A stretch of 64,000 nucleotides of DNA from Siphonodentalium dalli. Taxonomy: Eukaryota; Mollusca; Scaphopoda; Gadilida; Siphonodentaliidae. The stretch lies in assembly GCA_032622095.1 (NCBI GenBank), contig CP136069.1:19915326-19979325 (forward strand), read 5' to 3'. Numbering within the stretch: position 1 is the first letter of the stretch; the number at the start of each line of letters is the position of its first letter. The notes beneath the pieces were generated by a model, which was given only the letters and a program-made list of their open reading frames with translations, was not told the DNA's origin and ran no database searches. Below, one piece after another: positions 21,312 to 32,520 of the stretch. The position numbers and the translations under genes were made by a program.

Positions 21312-21605
21312 AAAGACCCGCAGTTCAATAGGCTCATTGGACCGTCCCGGGTTTTAGGATACGCAGTCAAGCAGGCCATGCTAGACCGTCCCGTATCCCA
21401 CTTCAGAAAAGACCCGCAGTCCAATAAGGTGTATTAGACCGTCCCGGGCAGTAACAGAAGAGAGCACGCAGTCCAGTGGAATCACTGGACCGTCCCGTAC
21501 TCTCTTAGCAGCCCGCAATCCAATGCCTCCATTGGAAGGTCCCGGGCTTGGACAACCAACTGAAAATGCGCAATCCAGCATCATCACTGGATCGTCCCGC
21601 AAGGC
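21312..21605 (+). repeat. Six tandem hairpin units in LINE 3' UTR
   Basis: Six units of about 50-55 nt, each with CGCA(G/A)TCCA...TGGACCGTCCCG, immediately after the RT stop codon. Each can fold: for example CCAGTG GAAT CACTGG near 21470 and CCAATG CCTC CATTGG near 21520. The stem sequence changes between units but pairing is kept in most. This may be the 3' RNA recognition region of the LINE. Confidence 0.65.
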
Positions 21606-22659
21606 AAAGCCCAAGAAAAGATGGAAGATTCAAGACAAGACAAGATTCAAGACACCTGCGACGCTGACCGATCCCGACCTCAAGACTTCTCCACCCGATC
21701 CGCGGCCTGACTGTTAAGAGAAAAGACCAAGAAGATTCAAGACAGGGCGTAAGGGCGACCTCCGGGTGAGCTCACACCGTCCTCGTCCTCGTCCGTCCGG
21801 GTACGCAAATCCTGTTCCTGCTGATCCGTGTCAGTTGTTGGTGGACCTCCGAGGTGACATCACTTTTGGGGTCACTTTTATCTGATTTCTTGGTAGCTTT
21901 CCACATTTGACTCTTCGATGACCAAATCAGTACTGAAGAAAATAATGAATCGGCTCAGCTTTTATAGGTTTTCATCACGTGACAGATATTCGCATATACC
22001 ACGCATCTAGTACGCAGGTCAAACGCAACTTGTAAGTTTTGAACGCAACTCAAACGCAACTCGTAAGGTCTGCACGCAACTCACACGCAACTCGCACGCA
22101 ACTCATACGCCGGTGATCGCAGATATTGGGGAACATAAGTTCAGTTCGCAACCCACACGCAACCCACACGCAACCCACACGTAACTCACACGCAACCCAT
22201 AGTTCGAATAGGTTACAAATTGACAAAATTGTTGATTTCGCTTGTGTTTGGTGCGTATACAAGTAGTTTTTACACGCAACTCATAGGTTTCAGCATACGC
22301 TATGCATGGTGTGAGGGTAACTTTAAGTACTTGGCACGTCAGTGTCAACTGTTATTGCACAAAATTATCCACTGTTAACCAATTAACATCTATGTTGTTT
22401 TAAACTAATTAACACCTACATTGATGAAATCTAGAAGCACATCACACTGGACATTGCAGGCAGCTCAGTCATACAGACGATACAATTATGTAACAAATAT
22501 GTATGGTCATCTTATATAATATGATTTAATCGCTAGGTTATCTGTATATCAGAAACATATACCATAGGTTATATAACCTATACTGATGACTTGCCAAGAA
22601 TAAGATTTCGCATGTAAAAGTCAGTTATATATATTCACACACCCGTCTGTGTTATACTA

Positions 22660-22830
22660 AAGGATATAGCTCAATTGATTCGCGATGATTTTTGGAATAT
22701 TGCTGTAGCGCATTAGTACACACAAATGAATCGGTCGCACCCGCGATCTGGTATGAAAGTGAACACCAATATATCCCCTTCTGGAGGATATCGAAATTGA
22801 TTTGTTTCATATAAATCAGCGTTAACATAT
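22660..22830 (+). mobile_element. Possible tRNA-derived SINE
   Basis: GATATAGCTCAATTGATTCG resembles a tRNA A box (TRGCNNARYNGG) and about 75 nt later GGTCGCACCCGCGATC resembles a decayed B box. The tail (CTGGTATGAAAGTGAACACC, CTTCTGGAGGATATCGAAAT) has no tRNA similarity, as expected for a SINE body. No cloverleaf can be drawn, so it is not a functional tRNA gene. It lies in intron 1 of lectin B. Confidence 0.4.
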
Positions 22831-23030
22831 AATACATACGCTTTGTGATTCTATCTTTAAACTTTGTGTTTTTGTAACCATGATCGAAACTTATATGCCA
22901 TTTGTTTTAAATCAAACCGCAATCTTGGATAACATAAATACGTTATTGTGACTGTTGTTAAATAGGATTGTATTTAGGGACATGATTACGTTCAACTATT
23001 GAGTGTCAATTGTTATATTAATTAGTTTAC

Positions 23031-23172
23031 CGTTTACTTTGCCCATGTTATGACCGATTCGGTCAATGAACGTGTCGATGCAACATGTCCCATTAACCTC
23101 TTGCCCTGTCTCTTGCCCTTTCACCGCTATCGACATCCCGACAAGTATAAAGAGTTTCAGAAGATGATCCAT
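23031..23172 (-). CDS. Lectin B exon 1: signal peptide and linker
   Basis: Starts ATG at 23172. MDHLLKLFILVGMSIAVKG is a textbook signal peptide (basic/polar start, 11-residue hydrophobic core, small residues before the likely cut). It is followed by QETGQEVNGTCCIDTFIDR and IGHNMGKVNG, with a Cys pair that could cross-link chains. The donor G|GTAAAC after 23031 is phase 1 and matches the phase-1 acceptor of exon 2; an alternative GTAAAC at 23037 would be phase 0 and break the frame, so the phase-1 site is preferred. The next codons after the donor run to a stop, consistent with intron. Combined coding length of the four exons is 142+165+192+245=744 nt, an exact multiple of three. Confidence 0.7.
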
Positions 23173-23195
23173 GCTGCGCCTGAAATGCACACAAC

Positions 23196-23584
23196 ACAAT
23201 GTGTCGTATATCGCTAATGGGATAGCTCAGTACAATGTGTCGTATATCGCTAATGGGATAGCTCAGTACAATGTGTCGTATATCGCTAAAGGGATAGCTC
23301 AGTACAATGTGTCGTATATCGCTAATGGGAGAGCTCAGCACTATGTGTCGCATATCGCTAATGGGATAGCTCAACATTCTGTGTCGTATATCGCTAATGG
23401 GATAGCTCAGCACAATGTGTCGTATATCGCTAATGGGATAGCTCAGCACAATGTGTCATATATCGCTAATGGGATAGCTCAGCACAATGTTTCGTATATC
23501 GCTAATGGGATAGCTCAGCACAATGTTTCGTATATCGCTAATGGGATAGCTCAGCACAATGTGTCGTATATCGCTAATGGTTCT
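23196..23584. repeat. 36-bp tandem repeat, 11 copies, upstream of lectin B
   Basis: Unit AATGTGTCGTATATCGCTAA then TGGGATAGCTCAGCAC, 36 bp, 11 nearly identical copies. It begins 24 bp upstream of the lectin B start codon on the side of its promoter/5' UTR. On the transcribed (-) strand the unit has no ATG, so it would not interfere with initiation. Because 36 is divisible by three, one frame on each strand stays open (for example repeated NVSYIANGIAQH on +); I regard these as by-products. It could be a 5' UTR repeat or a cluster of regulatory sites (GCGATATACGAC). Confidence 0.9.
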
Positions 23585-25509
23585 CGCTATCGCAGCCCGT
23601 TTATAACGTAATAAAAACTGTTAATATGAGTTATATCGGATAAATATATAAATTCATATACATACGAATTGGCGGAATAGTCCTCTGGTTGAAGTTTATG
23701 CAGGAATGAACCCAAGTCCCTCATTTGCTCTGAATGCCACCCCTGACTCGACCGCGTCACTTAGGAAGACTTAAACTGTACTACAACACAAATACCTCGT
23801 GTGACGTCGGCGACACATTATTAGGAATACTTAAACTGTACTACAATATAAATACCTCGTGTGACGTCGACTATACGTTATTTCAGCAAGTTCGGTGGAG
23901 TGGAGCTCTGCGATAATAGTGCGATTAACATGGTTGATAAATTTGAGTTCTTTTTACAACTCCACCCCTGACTCCGACAGTATCACTTTGACAATTTTGA
24001 ATGACATGTCCGATACGATTCCATATACAAAGGAGATGATTATATTTTAATTTTAGTGGAAAGCAGGGACAAAAAAGTTTTGATTTGTATTATTATTGTT
24101 TTTCCACTCGGGTATCTTTAAACAAATCCATTAGATTCCCTCTACCTGGGGATATTTAAGTTTGGTGGAAATCGGTGAAAAACATTTCTTTTACCCTCCC
24201 ATGTATGTTTACTCTAGTGACATTGACAGCCGTGTGATCAAGGCATCGCGTTATCATTCATTCACCTTTTTGATATCGCAAATCTGAATGCTGAGATGGA
24301 TGTTCAATTAATTTCAATTGAAATACATTCATAATAGATATGTACACAATATTTCGAATATGTTATGGATTCATATTCCAGATGACATTCGCAGTCCAAT
24401 TGATCAGTCTCAGATACACATAAAAACACTCGAAACTCATAAGAACTCCTTAAGTACTATACGCATATTTATGCACAGAAGATCCGCGTTTGATGACATC
24501 TTCGACTGCGACGTTGACATATATCTGGACCGACAGTGGTCCCTCCATATCGCGCGGATATTGAGAACGACACTGATTTTTTAAATTCTGTTCAATCCTA
24601 TGCTTCATTGACAGATTCAACTATGTACCGGCATTTGTTTTGGCAGCGTGGAAGTCCAGGAACTATACTAGTGGGTGGATGTTCTCGAAAATTTGAGTGA
24701 GCAAAAGCAAAAACACTATTGACAAAATTCGCGAAAAAAATATTAAATGGTTTGATCTGGAAAAACTGATTGACAGCGGCTGGATAAATTCTCCTGCTTC
24801 ATGTGGACATACACATACGTTGTTCGTTGTCTGTTTTATGATGAGAAACAAACATATCCCTATATCATATACGTGAAAATTACTTTCCCATGTTCTCGGG
24901 TGTGGCGATACCCTCGGGTTTGGCGATGCCACGTACACGGGGGTGATAAAGTCCCTGTGAGAAAACTGTAGTATATGTTTTTCAACTCGTCTCAGTGTAG
25001 CGATAAATTATGTTACAAAGTGTTATAAAGCGTTACGGTACATGATTTCTGAGATCCACAGAGACCGCGTTGATTTATGCGATTCCACAGATCGATGTAC
25101 CGCTCGTAGACTGGTGTTCAAATTATTGTTCCATACAAAATCTACAAAGTCCCCATTAGAAAGCAGAATAATTATTGTCTTCACTCCGTCGCAGCGTAGC
25201 AACATGTTTATTGTTAGACTGAAAACAAATGAATTAACGCGTTACGGAGAATTTTGTGATTTCTGAGATTCCAACGAAACTGTTCATAGTCATTATTCAT
25301 GTATGCATTGTCTGTAGTTGGTGGACCCAACTATTCAAACAGAGCTAAACGCTCTTTGTTCTGATTATAAACTTCAGGTTTACGGACTATATTGTATGGA
25401 TACAAGTGTTTTAATAATCACTTTAAATTTGACCAAATATATTAGTTTTTGAAAAATAAATCATCTTAAAATTCCTTAAATACCGTGATAGTTTAATTCT
25501 TCTGAAAAC
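23585..25509. other. Non-coding with small repeats
   Basis: Upstream of lectin B. A 62-bp unit (CTTAAACTGTACTACAA.A, CCTCGTGTGACGTCG) occurs twice at 23760-23880. 23940-24190 is a diverged relative of the ~115-bp monomer of the array at 46-54 kb (CACCCCTGACTC, GATGATTATATTTTA, TTTGGTGGAAATCGG). Open frames at 24318-24584 (+) and 25023-25205 (-) show no domain. No other feature seen. Confidence 0.5.
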
Positions 25510-26959
25510 ATGTTTCGCGGTAAAATCACAATGAAAATCGAAATCGAAAAATATTTTGCTCAATGCCGACAGATAGGAGAATTCCTGTAAGATAATGTTC
25601 ACTAAACTTATTGATTATGGCATGTTCATGAATCCCAGTTGACAGTCTAGGCAAATATTGACATAGGTGTCGCCTCGAGAGGGAATTTATGTGACCTACA
25701 TTTTTGGTTAGCACGAACACTTAACTTTCGAAATCCGTATGTTGGCTTTGTCAGATAGGCGGACTTTTTTTTCGCACCGCGTGGTTTTATTGAGGCACCT
25801 GGTGATAAAATCGGTAATTTTTAAAATAAAACCGACATATTTGACAGAGTATATTCACACCTTTTGAGAACAGATATTCGTCCAATGTTGATATCTGTGA
25901 ATGGGTCGATAAACAGAGTAAGGTAATACATGTAATCATTTAATCTCAGAATAACAGTCATGACGTCATGTGACGTCAACTAATTTTTAGAGTGAGAAGA
26001 ATATGACGATTCACGCAAAGCGTTGTCTTTCGTTTCTTATAAAATTAGAAGTAAGATGATTATGCCCAATTATTTTATATCATTGGAAACTACTGCCAAT
26101 TAGCTACGTTCTAAAATATCACTTATCGCTGTTGGTCGCATTATTTTTAATCAAAGGCAAAAAAATCAACCCTCCCCCTCAAACTGAGAGGCCCCAGACT
26201 GTGGTGTAAGGCACACAGAACGCACGATTATGTGCCAAATTGCTAAATTAACACCACGGCCGTTGATGGACTGCTACGATATTGTCTAATATATATGTTT
26301 CGATCGACACAGTCGAGCATTAACGTAAAATTATTACATTATGTACATCCTGACTCAATTTTGTAATTTTTTTTAGATTTTTTCCCAAAAAAGATAATCT
26401 AAAATGCACGTTGTCTTCTTCCGGGAGGCAAAAATGAAAATAATGTATTAATAGTGGAGATAATTGGTGTATACGGTAATTTCGTTCTGTCTTGGTTTAA
26501 AAACTGGCCTAATAACACAAGATGGTTGCCAATATGGTGGTCGGTATATAGCTGGGAATTGTGAAATTTGTAAGAACGCACGATTACTTGCCATAGTGGA
26601 TTAACTAACACAACGGCCGTTGATAAACTGCGTCAGTTTTATGTATTATATATATCACGATCCATCGACTAGAACATTTAAGTGAAACCGGTACACAAAG
26701 CACCTCCTGGTCCCATTTTTTAATTAAATATTTAATTAGTTTAGTCCAAAACTAATCGAAAACCTATTTTTGTCATCTTCTCGACATGCACAAAGACAAT
26801 CATGTAGCGTGGGTGGATATAATTTGTATGTACGATAATGGCATGCCGTCGGTGGTTACTACATGACATATTTAACCCCAAGATGGTTGCCAATAGGGTG
26901 GCCGGCATATGGATGGAAATTATAAAATATGTCATGTAGCAATTAACACCACCATCGCA

Positions 26960-29885
26960 ATGCAATGTCTTATACAACCAATAGTGATACTATATTCATA
27001 TAAGTTTGCATTACTAGGACGTAACAGTGACCAGTTCTATTAAAATGACAACCCGATTGGTACACACGAGTGAGAGGATCGACAAAATTTTGCATTTTTT
27101 TTCATTCGCGCTCAAGTAAGATTTGTTCTTTGAAATCGGTGGCATTTCGTGCAAACTATTTCACAATAAACATGATTGATTTAAGGCAGATGGCTGTCTG
27201 ACTATCTTTGCGAAAAGAATAAGGGAAATATGTAGGTTATATTAAATATAACACGACAGTTAAACTACTGGCACTCTCTATGGCTATTTGTAACACAATT
27301 CGACCGCGAGTAACATAATTAACCAATTGACCAATTCGGATATATCTCTCACCAAATAACTCGTGTTGATACGAATCGTTAGTTACCTTCTATGAACGAG
27401 GCGTGGTTGCAAGAACGGAGCGACTGATACATTTGGTCTGATTTATACCGTTCTAAAAGTAAGTATAAATGGATCTCATTGACCAATAGCAATTGCTGCC
27501 CAGTCAGAAAGAGGATATATCCAGCAAATTATCAAGCCGTCACATCATATTGGTTCGTTCAGTTTCATAATCACGCAATAGACTCGTTGAATTTTGTATT
27601 CTAACATTTACCGGATTATTTTCCATGACACATATTTCGCACACAAGGAGATGGAAACCTGGTTAATTTTTCTCTTGTAGTCTGGCAGCTGCTTAACGGG
27701 TGGGATGTATTTTCTTGTACTATAGCAGTAGATAAGTTGCAAAGCAAAGTCAAGACGTTAAGCGACGTTTCCAACAACGACAATACTAGCGATATGGTAA
27801 ATCACATAAAACTGTCAAAATATGTCCCTATATATTTAGATTGTATGTTACTCCGTATATTATAGTACTGGAGTCTCGTTTCACCCCAGGTACACTCGTG
27901 ATTTCCAGAAGTGACTGTACAATTGCTTGTAAGACGAGGTACCCCAAATATGGACACTTATCCCATGCTAGATGAACAGTCATATTATCCATATATGTCT
28001 ATGCTGATGAGTAGGTAGGATTACTTCTGGAAGGCTGTACATTCATAAAACAGCATATAGATCGGAGTATTGGCATGGAGTTTTATAATATATACATTTT
28101 GGACTTTTGGTATCACAGTGTAAGATTTAGCTCACTATGACACCAACATGAAAAGGACGACAATTGAAATTATTTTTATACATGCCATACACAGGTTGGT
28201 AATAACTTTCTAGATAAGTCCAAAGATAATGAGGTTAGGGACCTGATGATGCCAGCAGGTCGGATGTCTGAAAACATTGATTATGGCCGTTCATGATTAA
28301 AGTATAATTCCACCACCCGTCATATATAAAGCAAGATGTGTTACAGTTAAATTCAAATGTAGCAATAGTTATCCCACTATGCGCGAATTGAGTGGACCGT
28401 GTGTAGTGCGTATCCTGATATTATATTGTGGTAGTGTTTGATGTACAAATGGGTAAAACAAAATAGGATCACGAGTCTTGGTGTAATTTGTCGCAGTATC
28501 TCAGAAATTACATATAGCAACAACTTCTGTGCAGAACATAATCTGATCTACGATAACTTGTCCATAGCAACTCCGAATGTGCTGAGCGAAATAACTAACT
28601 TGACACGATAGCCGTAGTTTAGTATTTACTGAACAGCGTGTGAGGAATACATGCATATGTCTTTATACAATTGGGACGATCTGGGGACGAGGAATTATTC
28701 GCCATAATGTTTTCCGCCGGTGTTGCCTGTAAATACGAATATTAATACAGCCTGATTGATACATTAATGACATGGGTTTTACGTTTTAAACACCAATGGT
28801 ACTTGCCGCAGCAGCAGGTCTCCTGATCTGAATATGACCCGTTTAGATGTAACATAACGTAGAGAAGTTTACTTTTCCAATACGTTAGAAATAACATTTG
28901 AACTTTCTGAATGTTGTCGCGTTCATATATTGCAAATAAAGCGGTCCTTCATGGCGATCTTGTTCAACAGAAACTTCATAATTAAGTTAGACACACAGGA
29001 GGGATTCTCATTCTGGACATGACTGTTCTTATGTTTACCACTGATCAGATGTATTTTCGGAAGATGCAAAATCTTAACTAATTTTGTACGACGAGCGCTA
29101 TCTTTTTCTGAATATCATCTTATTTGCGTTATTGGACACCAGTCAATGAAAGCGGCGATGGTGATATAGGGTCTGGAAAAATGCACTCTGTGTTATCACG
29201 ACCGTCTTCTGTGGGTCGAAGCTATTGTACAGCAATTGTACATTGTATATATAACAGATTAACGGAGGCACTGACTCAGAATCAAATCATTGCTACAAAT
29301 GTGATCGCTTCAGTGAGTGTGAACAAACTGTCATTTCTTATCGAAGTGGTCATGTATTTAACGGATGGCACAATGAGATGTTCCTTATCTCACATCTAAC
29401 TTTAAAATCGGTCCCAGTTTTCGCCCATTCAAGTCGGAGTGTGAACCCACATCAGCCTCGTCTAGCCCAGACTTCGATAATGGTATCCACGACATATCCA
29501 CCTCATATGTAGTTATGTACCATCATATCTGGTAGCACTTGGAATAATATTCATTGAGAAAGTTTGACCTTCTATTGTCGGGTTTAAGTAATTTCATATT
29601 GATTGAGTCAAAGGTGACTCGCATAAATAACCATCAGGCATTCAAAGTATTACTGTTACTCGGTTTTTCGTTTTAAACAATCCTGTTCATCTGTAAATAT
29701 CTCGCTCAAATCGCCACATATTTCAAGGGACACGAATTACTTGAGAACGAATACACATGAATGCAAGATTCTTCAATAATGGGCACAATTCTGGTAGCAA
29801 TTTCAGGTAGAATTGCACATCATGATGTCCCGGAGTAACATGATACAATGAATATTATACTTTGGGTTGTGTGAGACATTAGATG
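26960..29885. other. Unique spacer inside the large inverted repeat
   Basis: No repeat and no recognisable gene. There are hints only: a TATAAATG at about 27463 and CCAATAG at about 27482, an ATG at 27651 with a short hydrophobic start (METWLIFLL) running into a stop, and two short open pieces at 27726-27796 (VDKLQSKVKTLSDVSNN) and 28214-28296 (KDNEVRDLMMPAGRMSEN) next to AG dinucleotides. Their splice phases do not agree, so I do not annotate a gene. The open frame 29124-29399 has no motif. Confidence 0.4.
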
Positions 29886-30189
29886 GCGGCAATAACGGCG
29901 ATAAAAGTGAAACACGACATATTTCACCATTTATTCTGACAACCGTATTCGCAGCCATCTTGGGGTTAGTAAGACATTTTTAATCTAAAAACGACATTGA
30001 ATTATCGTACACACCAAACATCTCCGCCACGCTACATTATGCGCGTTATGGCTCCCGAGAAGATGACAAAAATGGTTTTAAGCTATTTTTGGAGAAAAGT
30101 ACCTAAATTTTGTATTTAAAAAAATGTGCCTGGAGGTACATTTGTAATATTTTCACTTTATTGTTCGAGTTTGTTGATCAGAATATATA

Positions 30190-31210
30190 AACACATAAAA
30201 AAGAAAGTCCCCCCCCCCCTAATATAATATGTAATATTTTCGGAGATATTTTGTGGATTTTGATGAAACTTTTCACAAATGCTTATTGGAGCTAGAAACA
30301 CAATCCATGCGAAGGACAGCTATACAAGTGATGTTACGGCTGACTGAGTATCGATTGAATGGGAGTGGGGCATATTTTAAAAATGACAAAAAAGATAACA
30401 ATGTGATTTTATTCAATGAATCAATATTGCGTGCAGCCACCGTGTCGCGGGATAACCTGCTGGCATCGGGATAGCATGATGTTGATGAGTGGGCGATACT
30501 ACGCTTTGGAATGTTCCTACATTCGTCCTGCAACAGACAGTGCATGTCACCGAGCATGGTGTGGTCATTTACCCGATGACAAACAGCTCTATTCAGTTGG
30601 TCCCATAAATGTTCTGGGCTCCTACATTCAGATTCCCATTAACAGGGACGAGGTTAGTCTTATGTGTGGTGCTGATTGACAATCTGCTGGTTTCACTGTC
30701 TTAAATTCCGTATGGTTTTTGGCATTAACCCATGCGGCGGGCAACATGTTTTATGGAGAAATTCACCTCTAAAAGGCCAATAGCTATGTCTCTGTTTTTG
30801 GGTTGGTATTCGACCTATCACTGGTTGATTTCAACCTTCCCAGCTAAAGAGGTATGGAATAACTGAAGGGAATGAGTATGGACCCGTGCATACTGTTCCC
30901 ATTCGGCAAAGTTATGCTCTAAAGCATACAGGGGGACTCACAACATCATTTTCTGACAAAAACTACAGACAGTACACACTGTGTAATCAAGGAAACAATA
31001 CTGTGGCCGAGATCACTCTACCTGTGTGTTTGCCGTTTTTGAAAAGCACCCCTCCTCCAATCAACTCGCGCTCAGTCGTCCATAACACCACTTGCATGGC
31101 GGTCATTCTCACAAATTGTGTCTCTAGCTCCATTAATCATTTGTGAAAAGTTTCACCAAAATCCAGCCAATATCTCCGAAAATATTACACGTTATATTAG
31201 GGGGGTCTTT
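30190..31210. mobile_element. Fold-back element nested in the right arm
   Basis: Arms about 30190-30560 and 30880-31210, inverted: CCCCCCTAATATAA, TAATATTTTCGGAGATATT, GATTTTG.TGAAACTTTTCA and GGAGCTAGA.ACACAAT on the left are mirrored on the right. Ends are AAAAGAAAGTCCCCCC against GGGGGGTCTTTCTTTT. Comparing the large inverted repeat shows that this element splits its right arm (continuity of 30185 with 31215), so it inserted later. Both arms hold a half-open frame of about 70 codons; not recognised. Confidence 0.65.
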
Positions 31211-32362
31211 CTTTTTTTGATGTATTTGCATACCTTAAACTAGAGTTAGCAGTTCACCAACGACCGCTTTGGTAGTTAAGCCATATAAGCAAGTAATCGT
31301 GCGTTCTTACATATGTCACAATTTCCATCTATATTGCGGCTGCCATATTGGCAGCCATTTTGGGTTAGTGTCATTTTTTAATCCAATGCTGAATGAAATT
31401 GCCGTATACACCAATTATCTCCACCCTTACTAACTCTTTTCTCTTCTTTTTTTTCCTTCCAGAAAATAAAAAAAAATGCGTTTTATATAATTCTTTAGGA
31501 AAAATTATAAAATGTATTAAAATTTCGTGTCTGTGTGTACATTATATATTTCTACTTTAATGTTCGAGTTTGCAGACAAAAATGTTTATATTATTACATT
31601 CTTTAGCAGACTTTCAACGGCCGTTGTGTTAATTAAGCCTATTGACATGTAACCGTGAGTTATGTGTGCCTTATACCACAACATGGCGCATCTTAACATT
31701 AGGGGGAGTGTTGATTTTTCTGCCTCTGATAAAAAACAATGCGGCCTGAAGCGGTAAGTTATATATCAAAATAGAGCCAATTGGCAGTAGTTTCCCATGG
31801 TATAAAACAATGTGACATACCATTCTTACTTTATGTTTAAATGAAACGAAAGAAAACGCTTTGTGTAAATCGTCATATTTGTCTCACCCAAAATATTATT
31901 TGACGTCACATGACGTCATGACTGCAATTCCGAGATTCAATGGTTATATGTATTACCCTACTCTGGTTATCGCTCCACTCTCATGTATTAATATTGGACG
32001 AATATTTCTTCTCAAAATGTGTGAAAATACTCTGTAAAAAATGTCGGTTTATTTAAAAAATGACCGATTTTTTCATCGGGTGCCTCAAGTAAACAACGCG
32101 GTGAGAAAAAAGTCCGCCTACGTGACAAATCCAACATACGTATTCCGAAAGTTTAGTACATACACTAACCAAAAATGTAGGTCTGATAGATTCCCTCTCC
32201 AGTCGACACCTATGTCCATATTTGCCTGGCCTAACATGGAGACTAACAAAAATTCTGCTAATAATGTTTAATTCTCATGTTTTGATATATAGTTCCTTGT
32301 TTCAACCGTCTTTTAAGGGCTAAATTTTTGTTAATCAATATTTAACACTCAATGGCATAATT

Positions 32363-32520
32363 ATAAGGAATAATCTCGGTTTCCTAATGTAATTACACAG
32401 TCTGAAGGTATATGCCGCATTACAAACTCTTATAAATCGCTTCGCGATTTATAGGTTTGTGATTCGGCATATGCCTTTATAGACTGTGTAATTACATTAG
32501 GAAACCGAGATTATTCCTTA
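32363..32520. mobile_element. 158-bp near-perfect palindrome (MITE-like)
   Basis: TAAGGAATAATCTCGG at the left end is the exact complement of CCGAGATTATTCCTTA at the right end. The arms stay matched almost to the centre (CTAATGTAATTACACAGTCT, GGTATATGCCG, TATAAATCGC|GCGATTTATA). Loop essentially zero. Only a few mismatches over two 79-nt arms, so it is young or maintained. No obvious target duplication beyond A/T. Confidence 0.85.

Larger units (their letters stand above)
19937..22322. mobile_element. TIR element with TTA duplication and CGCAAC repeats
   Basis: Ends are AGTTACCCTCACACCA (19937-19952) and its exact complement TGGTGTGAGGGTAACT (22307-22322). Both sides are flanked by TTA (19934-19936 and 22323-22325), the 3-bp TWA duplication typical of PIF/Harbinger elements. 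Just inside both ends are many copies of CGCAAC/GTTGCG with CACACGCAACTCACACGCAAC-like spacing (19985-20440 and 21990-22300). No transposase frame is present; the interior is occupied by a LINE fragment (about 20450-21960). So it is a non-autonomous element that served as a landing place for a retrotransposon. Confidence 0.75.
25510..32275. mobile_element. Large inverted repeat, arms up to 1.45 kb
   Basis: Left arm about 25510-26960. Its inverted copy is about 31215-32275 plus, after an interruption, about 29885-30185. Matches include CCTACATTTTTGGTTAG, GTATGTTGG, GGCGGACTTTTTT, GTCATGACGTCATGTGACGT, GAAACTACTGCCAATT, GGAGATAATTGGTGTATACG, AACGCACGATTACTTGC and TTTTTGTCATCTTCTCG. Similarity is roughly that of old copies (many substitutions and small indels). 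The 2.9 kb spacer (26960-29885) is unique in the window. Either one large fold-back transposon or two copies of one element in opposite orientation; no transposase is recognisable. Confidence 0.7.

Noticed and set aside
22660-22830. Functional tRNA gene
   Set aside because: A-box-like and B-box-like segments exist but no cloverleaf or anticodon arm can be formed; treated as a possible SINE.
23196-23584. CRISPR-like regular spacing
   Set aside because: Units are contiguous identical repeats without unique spacers, and the DNA is animal; it is a minisatellite.
23171-23611. 146-codon open frame made of 12-residue repeats (NVSYIANGIAQH)
   Set aside because: Produced by the 36-bp DNA repeat, whose length is a multiple of three; no signal peptide, no flanking unique coding sequence, and the opposite strand is open too.
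27651-28296. Possible short gene: hydrophobic start at 27651 and two open pieces at 27726-27796 and 28214-28296
   Set aside because: Splice phases are inconsistent (first piece ends in phase 0, next needs phase 1) and donors are weak.
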